Below are positions 34,599 to 44,400 of a stretch of 64,000 bases of DNA, one piece after another. Made by a program: the position numbers and the translations under genes. The notes under the pieces are model-generated. The model was not told where the DNA came from. It searched no databases and worked only from the letters and a program-made list of their open reading frames with translations. Origin of the DNA: Coriobacteriia bacterium (GTDB taxonomy: Bacteria; Actinomycetota; Coriobacteriia; Anaerosomatales; JAAXUF01); contig JAAXWY010000006.1 of the NCBI GenBank assembly GCA_013334745.1, positions 1 to 64,000 of the forward strand. The letters are read 5' to 3'. Numbering within the stretch: the first letter of the stretch is position 1; the number at the start of each line of letters is the position of its first letter.

Positions 34599-37500
34599 AT
34601 GACTGACTCCTGCTCGACCAAGCGTTGGGCGGTCGCCCCGGCTGACCCCGAGACGGTCGCCTCACTCGCGCACGCAACCGGTCTGTCGCCGGTCACTGCG
34701 CGTGTGCTTGTCGCGCGTGGACATCTCACCGCCGAGGCGGTGGATCACTTCCTGTCGCCCAGCCTGGACCGAGACTGGCTCGACCCGGAGCTGCTGCCGG
34801 GCATGACGGCGGCCGCCGATGAGGTCGCCGCGGCAGTTCGCGCTGGTGAGCGGATCGTCGTGTTCGGCGACTTCGACCTGGACGGCATCTCTGCGGCTGC
34901 GGTCGCGACGCGGGGGCTGCTGGCGCTCGGCGCGGACGTGTCCGCAATCGTCCCTCACCGCTTTCGTGAGGGCTACGGCCTCTCGGAGGCGTCGATAGCG
35001 CGTGTGCTTGAGTGTGAGCCTGCGCTGGTCGTGACCGTGGACTGCGGCATCTCGTCTGTAGCTGAGGTGGCTATGCTCGCTGAGGCGGGCGTGCGAGTGG
35101 TCGTCACAGACCACCACGAGCCCGGAGACGGCGTCCCCGTAGGGGTCGCCGTAGCCAACCCCAAGCTCGAGCCCGCGACGTGCGGCTCGTGTGACCTGTC
35201 AGGCGCGGGCGTCGCCCTCAAGTTGGTGCACGCGGTTGGTACGCGGCTTGCGCAGCCCGACGGGTGGCGTCGGCTCACCGACCTCGCCACGCTTGGCACG
35301 GTTGCCGATATCGTTCCGCTGACAGCGGAGAACCGCGCGCTGGTTGCGGACGGTGTCGCCCGCATGAGGGAGTCCTCGCGCGCCTGTATCGCCGCGCTCG
35401 CGGCCGTGGGCGGCGCGACTCCTGAGTCCATGACCGCCGAGAGTGTGGCCTTCGTGTTGGCTCCGCGATTGAATGCGGCAGGGCGCATGGCGGACCCCCA
35501 GATATCGCTCGACCTACTGCTTACCGATGACCCCGCAGAGGCCGAGCGACTCTCGGCGGCACTCGACGAGTGCAACAAGGTGCGCCAGCAAGTCGAGGCG
35601 GACCTGAGTGAAGCCGCACGCGCGCTTGCAGAGCGCACGTACCACGGCGAGCGCGCGCTGGTGTTAGCAGGCGAGGGGTGGCATGAGGGTGTCAAAGGTA
35701 TCGTCGCGTCTCGGCTCGTAGGCGCCTACCGTGTGCCCACCGTGCTTCTCACCGTCGAGGATGGCGTTGCGCGTGGCTCAGGACGCTCTGTAGGGTCCGT
35801 GGACCTCTTCAGAGCGCTCGAGTCGTGCTCGGACATCTTCGAGCGTTATGGCGGCCATGCTGCGGCCGTGGGGTGCACGCTATCCGCTGATCGCGTGGAC
35901 GAGTTTCGGACGCGTCTGCTCGAACACCTGGACGCGCTGCCCGCCGAGCAGTTCGACTCACTCATGACCGTCGATGCGGAGGTCGCGCTCGAGGACGTGA
36001 GCGTCGAGTTGGGGGCCGAGCTCTCGCAGCTCGAGCCGTTTGGCCACGGGAACCGGTCGCCGCTGTTCGCAAGCAATGGCGTATTCATGAACGGGCGTTC
36101 CAAGGTTGGCAAAACCAACAACCACCTTCGGTTCTCAGCGTACGACGGTGTCGTCACCGTGCCTGCGATAGCGTTTCGGTGCGGCGAGATCGACGAACTC
36201 GTCAACCATGATGCCGCTGTCGATCTGGCGTATCAGATCTCGGTTGACGAGTGGCGCGGTAGAACTCGTGTGCAGCTCATGGTGCGGGAGTTCCAGCGCC
36301 ACACGCCCGATGCGGATGCACCTGCGTACGAGCTCGTCGAGGACATCTTCGCGCACGCCGACGAGATTCTCGCCCGCGAAGAGTACGCGGGAATCGCAGA
36401 CGCCCCATCCTTCCACACCAAACTCGCAGGGGTGACCTTCGAAGGTAGACAGGACGTCCTCGGACGACTCGCGGCCGGATCGCCGCTCAGAGTGGTTCGT
36501 CAGCCGGACAATCCGTACGACTCCAACGCGATCGCCCTGTTCGATGCTCACGGCGACCAGGTCGGCTTCCTCAATCGCAGGCTCGCCTCGGCTCTCGCAG
36601 CGACGATCGACGCCGGCGTCGCCTACGATTGCGAGGTTACCGAGGTCACCGGGGGCGAGGGTGACCGCTCGCTGGGCGTCAACGTTCTGGTGTCGCAGCG
36701 GGACGCACGTGACACCGACGACCTTCGCGCTGCCGAGCGAGCCCAGCGCAGGGCGGAGCTCGCGTCGCTGTCTACGCCCGAGCTGTCGGCCGAGCTCACC
36801 CGCACGTTCATCGGCGACCGCCCGCTCCACGACGCGCAAGTCGCTTCGCTCGACCACCTGGAGGCGGGGCGAAGCACCCTCACGGTCATGGCGACGGGCC
36901 GCGGTAAGTCGCTCATCTTTCACCTTCATGCAGCGCGAACAGCGCTTCTCGGCGGCCGGGCGAGCGTGTTCGTCTATCCGCTTCGTGCGCTGGTGGCCGA
37001 TCAGTCATTCCATCTCGGCGAGGCCTTCTCCGACGTTGGCCTCACGGTGCGCACAGTCACGGGTGAGTCATCCCTCGGTGAGCGAGATGAGGCATTCGCC
37101 CAGCTCAAAGCCGGTGAACTGGACGTCGTCCTGACAACTCCGGAGTTCTTGCACATCCACTCGGCTAGATTCGCGGACAGCGGGCGCATCGGCTTCCTCG
37201 TCGTCGACGAGGCTCACCACGTCGGCATGTCGCGCGCCGGCCACCGGCCAGCGTACGCGCGGCTCGGCGAAGTCGTGGAGGCGCTCGGGCATCCAACAGT
37301 CCTCGCGGTCACAGCAACCGCGGACGATGCGACGGCGACGACGATACGCAGCTCGCTGGGGATCGAGTCAACGGTTCTCGACCCAACGGTACGTGACAAC
37401 CTGCGTGTCGAGGACCGGCGTGACGTTCCCGATAAGGATGGCTTTCTCACGGCGCTCGCGGCGCGAGATGAAAAGACAGTCGTCTACGTGAACTCGCGTG

Positions 37501-38225
37501 AGCAGTCCGTGAAGCTCGCCCGAATGATCCGCAAACGCGTGCCGTCGATCGCCATGCGCACCGTGTTCTATAACGGCGGTATGTCTCGTTCCATGCGGCA
37601 TGCGGTGGAGCGCGCATTTCGCAACTCCGAGGTGACGTTTGTCGTCGCTACCAGCGCCTTTGGTGAGGGGGTCAACATCCCCGACGTCAGAAACGTCGTG
37701 CTGTACCATCTGCCCTTCAACGCGGTCGAGTTCAACCAGATGTCGGGTCGCGCGGGGCGCGACGGCGCGATGGCGCGCATCCATCTGGCATTTGGAGCGA
37801 AGGATGCTCGGATAAACGAGATGATCCTCTCGTCGCTCGCACCATCGAGAGACGACATGGCGACGCTCTACGCCGAGCTCCGTGACATCTCGGCAGATCA
37901 GGGGCCGGGTTTCGAGGTCACCAATGCCGAGCTCTCGGAGCGGTGCCGTCGTCGACGTCCACAGTTCGCGCTCGATGAGCGCGGAGTCTCCTCCGGGCTC
38001 GGCGTCTTCCGGGACCTGGGATTCGTGACGGGCGAGGGCCACGGCGCGTATCGGCGGCTCACGTTCCTCCCCGGAGAATCGAAGGTCGAGCTCGAGTCCT
38101 CGGCGCGTTACGCGGAGGGTCTCGATGAGATCGCCGAATTCGCCGACTTCAAGGCGTGGGCGATGACCGCCGAGACCGATGACCTGCTGGCGAGGTTCAA
38201 TCGGCCCATTCTCCCAAGCTCCTAG
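34599..38225 (+). CDS. recJ: RecJ exonuclease-HIRAN-RecQ-like helicase fusion
   Basis: The 1208-residue protein joins three parts. Residues 1-580 are a complete RecJ: GDFDLDG at 90-96, TDHHEPG with DHH at 171-173, GTVADIVPL, APRLNAAGRM, the DHHA1 motif GGHAAAVGC near 418 and an OB-like region, for 5'-3' single-strand DNA degradation. Residues about 605-690 form a HIRAN domain (FHTKLAGVTFEGRQD, DNPYDSNAIALF), which binds DNA 3' ends in other proteins. Residues about 740-1140 form an SF2 helicase with motif I ATGRGKS (765-771), DEAH (870-873), AVTATAD and QMSGRAGRDG (1047-1056), RecQ-like. The ATG at 34599 is preferred to GTG 34593. A single frame runs through all parts, so the fusion is real in this assembly. 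Confidence 0.93.
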   Translation: MTDSCSTKRWAVAPADPETVASLAHATGLSPVTARVLVARGHLTAEAVDHFLSPSLDRDWLDPELLPGMTAAADEVAAAVRAGERIVVFGDFDLDGISAAAVATRGLLALGADVSAIVPHRFREGYGLSEASIARVLECEPALVVTVDCGISSVAEVAMLAEAGVRVVVTDHHEPGDGVPVGVAVANPKLEPATCGSCDLSGAGVALKLVHAVGTRLAQPDGWRRLTDLATLGTVADIVPLTAENRALVADGVARMRESSRACIAALAAVGGATPESMTAESVAFVLAPRLNAAGRMADPQISLDLLLTDDPAEAERLSAALDECNKVRQQVEADLSEAARALAERTYHGERALVLAGEGWHEGVKGIVASRLVGAYRVPTVLLTVEDGVARGSGRSVGSVDLFRALESCSDIFERYGGHAAAVGCTLSADRVDEFRTRLLEHLDALPAEQFDSLMTVDAEVALEDVSVELGAELSQLEPFGHGNRSPLFASNGVFMNGRSKVGKTNNHLRFSAYDGVVTVPAIAFRCGEIDELVNHDAAVDLAYQISVDEWRGRTRVQLMVREFQRHTPDADAPAYELVEDIFAHADEILAREEYAGIADAPSFHTKLAGVTFEGRQDVLGRLAAGSPLRVVRQPDNPYDSNAIALFDAHGDQVGFLNRRLASALAATIDAGVAYDCEVTEVTGGEGDRSLGVNVLVSQRDARDTDDLRAAERAQRRAELASLSTPELSAELTRTFIGDRPLHDAQVASLDHLEAGRSTLTVMATGRGKSLIFHLHAARTALLGGRASVFVYPLRALVADQSFHLGEAFSDVGLTVRTVTGESSLGERDEAFAQLKAGELDVVLTTPEFLHIHSARFADSGRIGFLVVDEAHHVGMSRAGHRPAYARLGEVVEALGHPTVLAVTATADDATATTIRSSLGIESTVLDPTVRDNLRVEDRRDVPDKDGFLTALAARDEKTVVYVNSREQSVKLARMIRKRVPSIAMRTVFYNGGMSRSMRHAVERAFRNSEVTFVVATSAFGEGVNIPDVRNVVLYHLPFNAVEFNQMSGRAGRDGAMARIHLAFGAKDARINEMILSSLAPSRDDMATLYAELRDISADQGPGFEVTNAELSERCRRRRPQFALDERGVSSGLGVFRDLGFVTGEGHGAYRRLTFLPGESKVELESSARYAEGLDEIAEFADFKAWAMTAETDDLLARFNRPILPSS

Positions 38226-38303
38226 GGACGCACCGTTTCGGGCTTGGCGCACTACCGCGCTACACTATGCCCCGAGAACACTCCCGCCGCGCGAAGGACA
38301 TGG

Positions 38304-40520
38304 ATGCCAGCGACGCTCCAGCAGATTGAAGCGCAGGTTCGCGCGTACAATCCCGATGCAGACCTCACCGGCCTCGACGAGGCGTACGACTTCGCGACGT
38401 CGGCCCATGCGGGTCAGATGCGCAAGAGCGGCGAGCCGTTCGTGCATCACCCCATCGAGGTCGCACTCATTCTCGCCGAGCTGCACATGGATACGGCTAC
38501 GCTCAAAGCGGCGCTGCTGCACGACACCGTCGAGGACTCCGAGGCGACCATCGAAGAGGTCAGGGAGCGGTTCGGCGATGAGGTCGCCGAGCTGGTCGAC
38601 GGGGTCACCAAACTCGGAAAGATCGAGTTCGAGTCACTCTCGGAGGCGCAAAGCAACAACCTGCGCAAGATGCTCATCGCGATGGCCAAGGACATCCGGG
38701 TCATTCTCATAAAGCTCGCTGACAGGCTACACAACATGCGCACGCTTGCTGCGCTGCCCGAGCAGCGGCGTATCGAGAAGGCCCGCGAGACCATGGAGAT
38801 CTACGCTCCGCTCGCGCATAGGCTCGGCATCTCAAGCATCAAGTGGGAGCTCGAGGATCTCGCCTTCTACTACCTCGAGCCACACAAGTTCCACCAGGTC
38901 AGCCGCATGGTGGCGGACAGTCGCAAGGCACGCGAGGACTACACGGCCCAGGTCATCCATCAGCTCGATGACGAGCTCTCGGCGGTAGGGATCACGGCCA
39001 AGATTTCCGGCCGCCCGAAGCACCTCTACAGCGTGTATCAGAAGATGACGCAGAAGGGGAAGGACTTCAACGAGATCCACGACCTCATCGCGCTGCGAGT
39101 CATCGTCGATTCGGTCAAGGACGTCTATGGGGCGCTTGGCACGGTCCACTCCATCTGGAAGCCGATGCCGGGGCGTTTCAAGGACTACGTTGCGATGCCC
39201 AAGTTCAACATGTACCAGTCGCTCCACACGACGGTCATCGGGCCCTCAGGCAGCCCTCTGGAGATTCAGATCCGCAGCGAGGACATGCACCGTACCGCGG
39301 AGTACGGCGTGGCTGCGCACTGGCGCTACAAGGAGGGCTCGCGGGGCGAGGACGCCTTCGATGAGCGCTTGGCGTGGCTGCGCCAGATGCTGGAGTGGCA
39401 GACCGAACTCAAGGATCCGCGGGAGTTCATGGAGGCACTCAAGATCGACCTCTTCGAGGAGGAGGTCTTCGTCTTCAGTCCCAAGGGTGACGTCATCAGC
39501 CTGAAGCGCGGCTCCACGCCCATCGACTTCGCGTACGCGATTCACACGGAAGTCGGCAACCACTGCGTCGGAGCCAAGGTGAACGGCTCGATCGTGCCGT
39601 TGGGCTACGAACTGCAGATGGGGGACAGGATCGAGGTCCTGACCAACAAGAACTCCAAACCGTCGCGCGATTGGCTCAACATCGTCAAGACGTCCTCGGC
39701 GAAGTCGAAGATCCGCAACTTCTTCTCCAAGGTGACCCGCGAGGACGACTTGGTTCGCGGGCGTGATGAGCTCGCCAAAGTCATGCGAAAGCACGGTCTT
39801 GGCATAGGCAGCAAGGCCGCCGAGAAGGCGATTGACTCGGTCTCCAAGGAGATGAACTACGCGCACGCCGAGGACATCCTTGCCGGCATCGGCGCAGGCA
39901 AGATCTCGGCGAAACAGGTTGGAACCAAGCTCCTGAAGCTCATGGCGAAGGAAGGCGACGTTCCTAAACCTGAACCTAAGGTTGAGGAATTTACGCTCGA
40001 CAAACCCATGACGGCACCTCGAAGCAAGCGCCGTAAACAGGGCGGAGGCATCAAGGTCAAGGGCATAGATGATGTGCTCGTCCGGCTCGCTCGGTGTTGT
40101 ACGCCCGTGCCCGGCGACAAGATTATCGGGTTCGTCACCCGAGGCAGGGGAGTCTCAGTACATCGTGCCGACTGCCCGAATGCCGCTGACCTGCTTGCGT
40201 CACCCGAGCGTCTCATTGACGTCGACTGGGACCTTGGCAGCGAGTCGACCTACCAGGTCGAAATCTTCATCGAGGCGCTTGATCGACTGCGCCTTCTGCA
40301 GGACGTGACCTCGGCACTTGCTGAATCTGGCGTCAATATACTCGCTTCGTCCACGACGACGCACCGCGACGGACTGGTCGACATGAGGTTCCTCTTCGAG
40401 ACCGGCGACCTCTCCAGATTGGATGGTGTGCTGCGCGAGGTCAAGGCCGTCAACGGAGTGTTCGATGCGCGGCGCATGATGCCCGGGGAGGCATCACAGC
40501 GCCGCCGTGGCGACCGCTGA
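38304..40520 (+). CDS. rel: Bifunctional (p)ppGpp synthetase/hydrolase
   Basis: The ATG at 38304 follows GAAGGAC; 738 residues in the normal Rel order. The HD hydrolase domain is intact (FVHHPIEVALILAEL, ALLHDTVED). The synthetase contains GRFKDYVAMPK, the RxKD form typical of bifunctional enzymes, and MYQSLHTTV. TGS (VFSPKGDVISLKRGSTPIDF), zinc-finger-like CCTPVPGD and a C-terminal ACT domain follow. The enzyme makes and degrades the stringent-response alarmone. A TACACT box lies at about 38261-38266. The stop overlaps the next start (TGATG). Confidence 0.96.
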   Translation: MPATLQQIEAQVRAYNPDADLTGLDEAYDFATSAHAGQMRKSGEPFVHHPIEVALILAELHMDTATLKAALLHDTVEDSEATIEEVRERFGDEVAELVDGVTKLGKIEFESLSEAQSNNLRKMLIAMAKDIRVILIKLADRLHNMRTLAALPEQRRIEKARETMEIYAPLAHRLGISSIKWELEDLAFYYLEPHKFHQVSRMVADSRKAREDYTAQVIHQLDDELSAVGITAKISGRPKHLYSVYQKMTQKGKDFNEIHDLIALRVIVDSVKDVYGALGTVHSIWKPMPGRFKDYVAMPKFNMYQSLHTTVIGPSGSPLEIQIRSEDMHRTAEYGVAAHWRYKEGSRGEDAFDERLAWLRQMLEWQTELKDPREFMEALKIDLFEEEVFVFSPKGDVISLKRGSTPIDFAYAIHTEVGNHCVGAKVNGSIVPLGYELQMGDRIEVLTNKNSKPSRDWLNIVKTSSAKSKIRNFFSKVTREDDLVRGRDELAKVMRKHGLGIGSKAAEKAIDSVSKEMNYAHAEDILAGIGAGKISAKQVGTKLLKLMAKEGDVPKPEPKVEEFTLDKPMTAPRSKRRKQGGGIKVKGIDDVLVRLARCCTPVPGDKIIGFVTRGRGVSVHRADCPNAADLLASPERLIDVDWDLGSESTYQVEIFIEALDRLRLLQDVTSALAESGVNILASSTTTHRDGLVDMRFLFETGDLSRLDGVLREVKAVNGVFDARRMMPGEASQRRRGDR

Positions 40521-41152
40521 TGCGCATTCAACGACTTGCCTTGGGACCGCTTGAGACGAACTGCTGGATTGTCGGAGACGATGCCGGCTCACCGGTGTTC
40601 GTGATCGACCCCGGCGGTGAGGCTCAAGTCGTACTTGAGGCTGTCGGCGACCGCGGTGTCCACGCGATCCTGCTGACTCACGGGCACTTCGATCACATCG
40701 GGGGCGTCACCGAACTCGCCGATCTCACGAAAGCGCCGCTCGCCGCGCATCCGCTCGACGCGCTTGATGCACAGTCTCCACGGACCAACGGCGGCGCCGA
40801 GTTCGGATTTCATCACTCCTGCCCACAGGCCGCGATGTTGCTCGAAGATGGAGCCCTGCTGGTGTCCGGGGGACTGCAGTTGCGTGTCCTGCACACGCCG
40901 GGACATACGCCCGGAGGTATCTGCCTCCTGGCCACGGACTCGGGCCCCGAGATTCATCTCTTCTCCGGTGACACCCTCTTTGCGGGGAGCGTGGGGCGGA
41001 CCGATTTCCCTGGTGGAAGCGCGCGCGATCTGGCTACTTCGATTGCGCAATCACTTGCGGTTCTGCCTCCTGAGACGACCGTCCATCCCGGGCATGGGCC
41101 GGACACCACGATTGCGCATGAGTCGAAGGTCAACTTCTTCTGGCCTCGATAA
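40520..41152 (+). CDS. Metallo-beta-lactamase-fold hydrolase (glyoxalase II-like)
   Basis: The 210-residue protein has THGHFDHIGG near residue 53 (HxHxDH), HTPGHTPGG near 130, SGDTLFAGSVGRTD near 155 and PGHGPDTTI near 195, a full binuclear zinc site. It resembles the YcbL/GloB-like small hydrolases found next to rel in many Gram-positive genomes. Substrate: thioesters such as S-lactoyl-type conjugates are usual, but not shown here. The ATG overlaps the rel stop in TGATG, so it is coupled. Confidence 0.9.
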   Translation: MRIQRLALGPLETNCWIVGDDAGSPVFVIDPGGEAQVVLEAVGDRGVHAILLTHGHFDHIGGVTELADLTKAPLAAHPLDALDAQSPRTNGGAEFGFHHSCPQAAMLLEDGALLVSGGLQLRVLHTPGHTPGGICLLATDSGPEIHLFSGDTLFAGSVGRTDFPGGSARDLATSIAQSLAVLPPETTVHPGHGPDTTIAHESKVNFFWPR

Positions 41153-41226
41153 GCCGAGCATCCGAGCTTTTCGCGCCCTTGACCAGCGGTTTTCTGCGAT
41201 GCTCCTGGGAATCCATCTAACGCACT

Positions 41227-41242
41227 AAGCTGGCTTCAGCTT
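41227..41242 (+). terminator. Short hairpin downstream of the hydrolase gene
   Basis: AAGCTG-GCTT-CAGCTT is a perfect six-base stem 75 bases after the stop; it is followed by TGCTGTG, so a weak terminator at best. The remaining bases up to 41425 show no further feature except a TACAAT -10-like hexamer near 41305. Confidence 0.35.
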
Positions 41243-41424
41243 TGCTGTGTAGAAAGCGTGTATTTCCCCAGTCTGGAGCCACAGATTTATGCCGGTTCAT
41301 GATACAATTGCCGAGGTAGATGTACCTGTTGTTGGCGGGAATGGGGCGCTCGTCAGCAGGCTTGTCGTGTCCACGTTCGGACGGTGCATCTCTCAACGGC
41401 CGGGACGATCGGATTAGGAGACAC

Positions 41425-44400
41425 TTGGCCCGTCGATTCACTGCTGATCGGAAGAGAGCCACCAGGGTTGCGGTTGCGCTTGCCGCAGCGCTGGCTTTGG
41501 TCTGTCTGATCCCGATTATCGCAGCTGCAATCGCGCCTACTCCTCCCTCGTCTTTGCTTGTCACACCGGGTGATGAGGCACCGGTCGTAGCGACTCTCGA
41601 GTGGATAGCCTCGACCGATCCGCAGACGACGGGGTATCTGGTCTACGTTTCGATTGACCCCGCAAATGGTCCGTTCCAGCTGATTGCGAAAACGACCGGG
41701 ACCTCGGCGGTCTACGACACCGGCATCCCCGGTATCGGCTACTACTTCCGAGTTGTGGCCGTCAACGCACTTGGAGATCCGTCGAGCGCCGCGGCTGCAG
41801 GACCGGTAGCTGCGATGTGGGCGCAGTCGCCGCACATCACACCCGGCGTCGATAGCCGGATGTGCATGAACTGCCACAGCGTGCATGAGGCCGACCCGGA
41901 CACGAGTCTCTATCGCTGGGAAGTCGGAGCATCGCAGTCAACCATCATGTGTCTGACCTGCCACGATGGCCGCAATTCCAATACCGCGAACGTGGCAAGC
42001 GGCACTTCTGACGCGTTCGGTCTTGCCTCAGGGCACCGGTTCGAGACAACCCCGACACTGCCTGCCTCGATCAGCGGTTGCGATACATGCCACGCGGTCC
42101 ATGGCTCGTCGCTTGATGCCCGTCGCATTCCCGCCGAGACGATCAACGGCACTTCAGTCGCGTCGGCGGGCAACGAGATGTGCTACGCCTGTCACACCAC
42201 GAGCGGCGACTGGTACGGCACCGGCTATCCCTCGACCTCAAGTCCAACTCGAGATACGACCGGCTATCCCATCGCCGGAACCTGGCCGGGTCCGACGACA
42301 TACGACTCGGAGAGCAACCTGCACCGACTCATCCCCGAGACGACGCAGACCCCGTCCGCTGGCTCCCCGATTCGAAGGGGTGCCGGCGATTGCCTTTACT
42401 GCCATGCTTCGCATCGAGGGGCCAACGTCTACGACGGCCTGCTTGCGACCTTCCGCCCGTCGAGTGCATCGACCCTGGCATCCGATCAGGCCAATGGTAC
42501 CTATGCGGCCGCTTGCCTGAACTGCCACGGCAACGCGATTCCTAGTGGATTCGCGACTGCACCGGTCAACATCGAGCAGTTTGTCACCGGGGGAGATGCC
42601 ACAGCCGGGCATCGAGTGATCACTTCCGGTGGCGACCTGCCGATAGGCGCACCGCTTCCGTGCTATGAGTGCCATAACCCGCACGGCTCCAAGCGTGGCA
42701 ACGCGAGCATGATTTCTGACGAGCGTGGCCGGTCGCTTGCGACCACAGATACGTCGTCAATCAGGCACTTCTGCTTCACGTGTCACACCACGTCGGATAG
42801 CGCTTCTGGCTGGGATAGCGTCGGGGAGGTGTACACTCCGGTCTCGGCGAGCGATTTCGTAGTCGGACTGCGCCGCGATGGAACCACCGGCGAGCCCGCC
42901 CAGAATGTCCTGCGTCTTCCGTCGACGGTGTCTGCACACCTGGAGTCGAGTGGCGCCGCGTGCTACACCTGCCACGGCGATGGCTACGGAAGTGGCCAGA
43001 ACAACGTGCATGCGCCGAGTGTTGGCGACTACGAGGCCACCATTCACACGGGCGTGGTCGCGTCTCAGACCATCACCATCACCTCTGTCTCCTACGGGCC
43101 GCTTGAGTGCTCCGACTGCCACGACCTGGAACTGGGCGCGGAGCACGAGAAGCCGTCCTCGAGTTCTACCGCGGCAGGTTGCGCGAACTGCCACCCGTCG
43201 CCGCGAAACACACTCACCTCCGGTTGGAGTGCAACCAGCTGTGTCGAGGGTGGCTGCCACGTCGTAGGGTCCGCGACCGAGATGCACGCCGGCGTCGATG
43301 CTGCGCACGAGGGGCAGGACACCGCGGCATGCGACGCCACCGGGTGTCACGTTACGAATCTTGCGGTGCTGCACTCCACCGCGTCGACGACCGTGCCCAA
43401 TCCGGCCGCACTCACTGTGCGCATCGACGTGGTTCGATCGTTCGCCGGCATCGTTCGCGGACTCGCAGGGGAGGGCACTGTCACCTATACGGGTTGTGGA
43501 GTGTGTCATGGCCCGAGCGTGCCGACGACTCGTAGCTGTCTGGTCTGCCACGCAGGGCATACGCACATCGATGAAAGTGGACTCACCGAAGGCAACAGCC
43601 ATACGGCAACCCCCGCCTCGGAGACGATCACCATCTCCTCGGTCACCTATGGCCCGTACGAGTGCTCGATGTGCCACGAGATGGTCGTCAACTACCTGAC
43701 CGCCTCAACCGGCAATGCCGGGCATCTTCAGACCGATGGCTGCGCCACGTGCCACCCCACCCCGAAGAACACGCTGATCCCGCAGTGGAATCATGGCTGC
43801 GTACAGGGCGGCTGCCATACGGTCGGCAGCCCGGAACCCATGCACGACTCCCTCGATGCGTCGCATAGCCCGAGTCCGACGGCGACGTGTCTTGCGGCCG
43901 GGTGCCACGAGGACTTGGCGTCGGTGAGCGTCGCGACCATGCACTCCTCGGCGACCACTACCGTTGCAGGCGTGACGTACTCGTCGTGCACAATCTGTCA
44001 CGGAGACCGCCGCAACAGCACGGAGAAGGTGCCGACCAAGGACTGCTCGGCGGCGGAATGCCACGCCGATCATGCTCCGTACACCCATGGCTACACGGAT
44101 GGCCCACACACCGGCGCCCAGACGGGAACCATCACCATCAATCCGGCCAGTTATCCGCAGTTTGTGATCACCGGCGTGGAGTGCTCGGATTGCCACGGTA
44201 CGTTCCAGCTCGGTCCACAGCATGCCAATAGCTGCACGACGTGCCATACCGCGATCGTCCCGGATTCGTTCACCACCTGGACCGGTGAGTGTGATCAGGC
44301 CGGATGCCACTCGTCGCTCGACGTGAACCCGGTTCACGCGGGCATCGACACGACCCACAGCATGGATCCGCCGGAAGAGAAGGACTGCTTCACAGCTGGC

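Noticed and set aside
34593-38225. Two separate genes, recJ and a helicase
   Set aside because: One frame runs without stop from the RecJ start through HIRAN and helicase to 38225, and no internal start with a ribosome-binding site at a domain border stands out.
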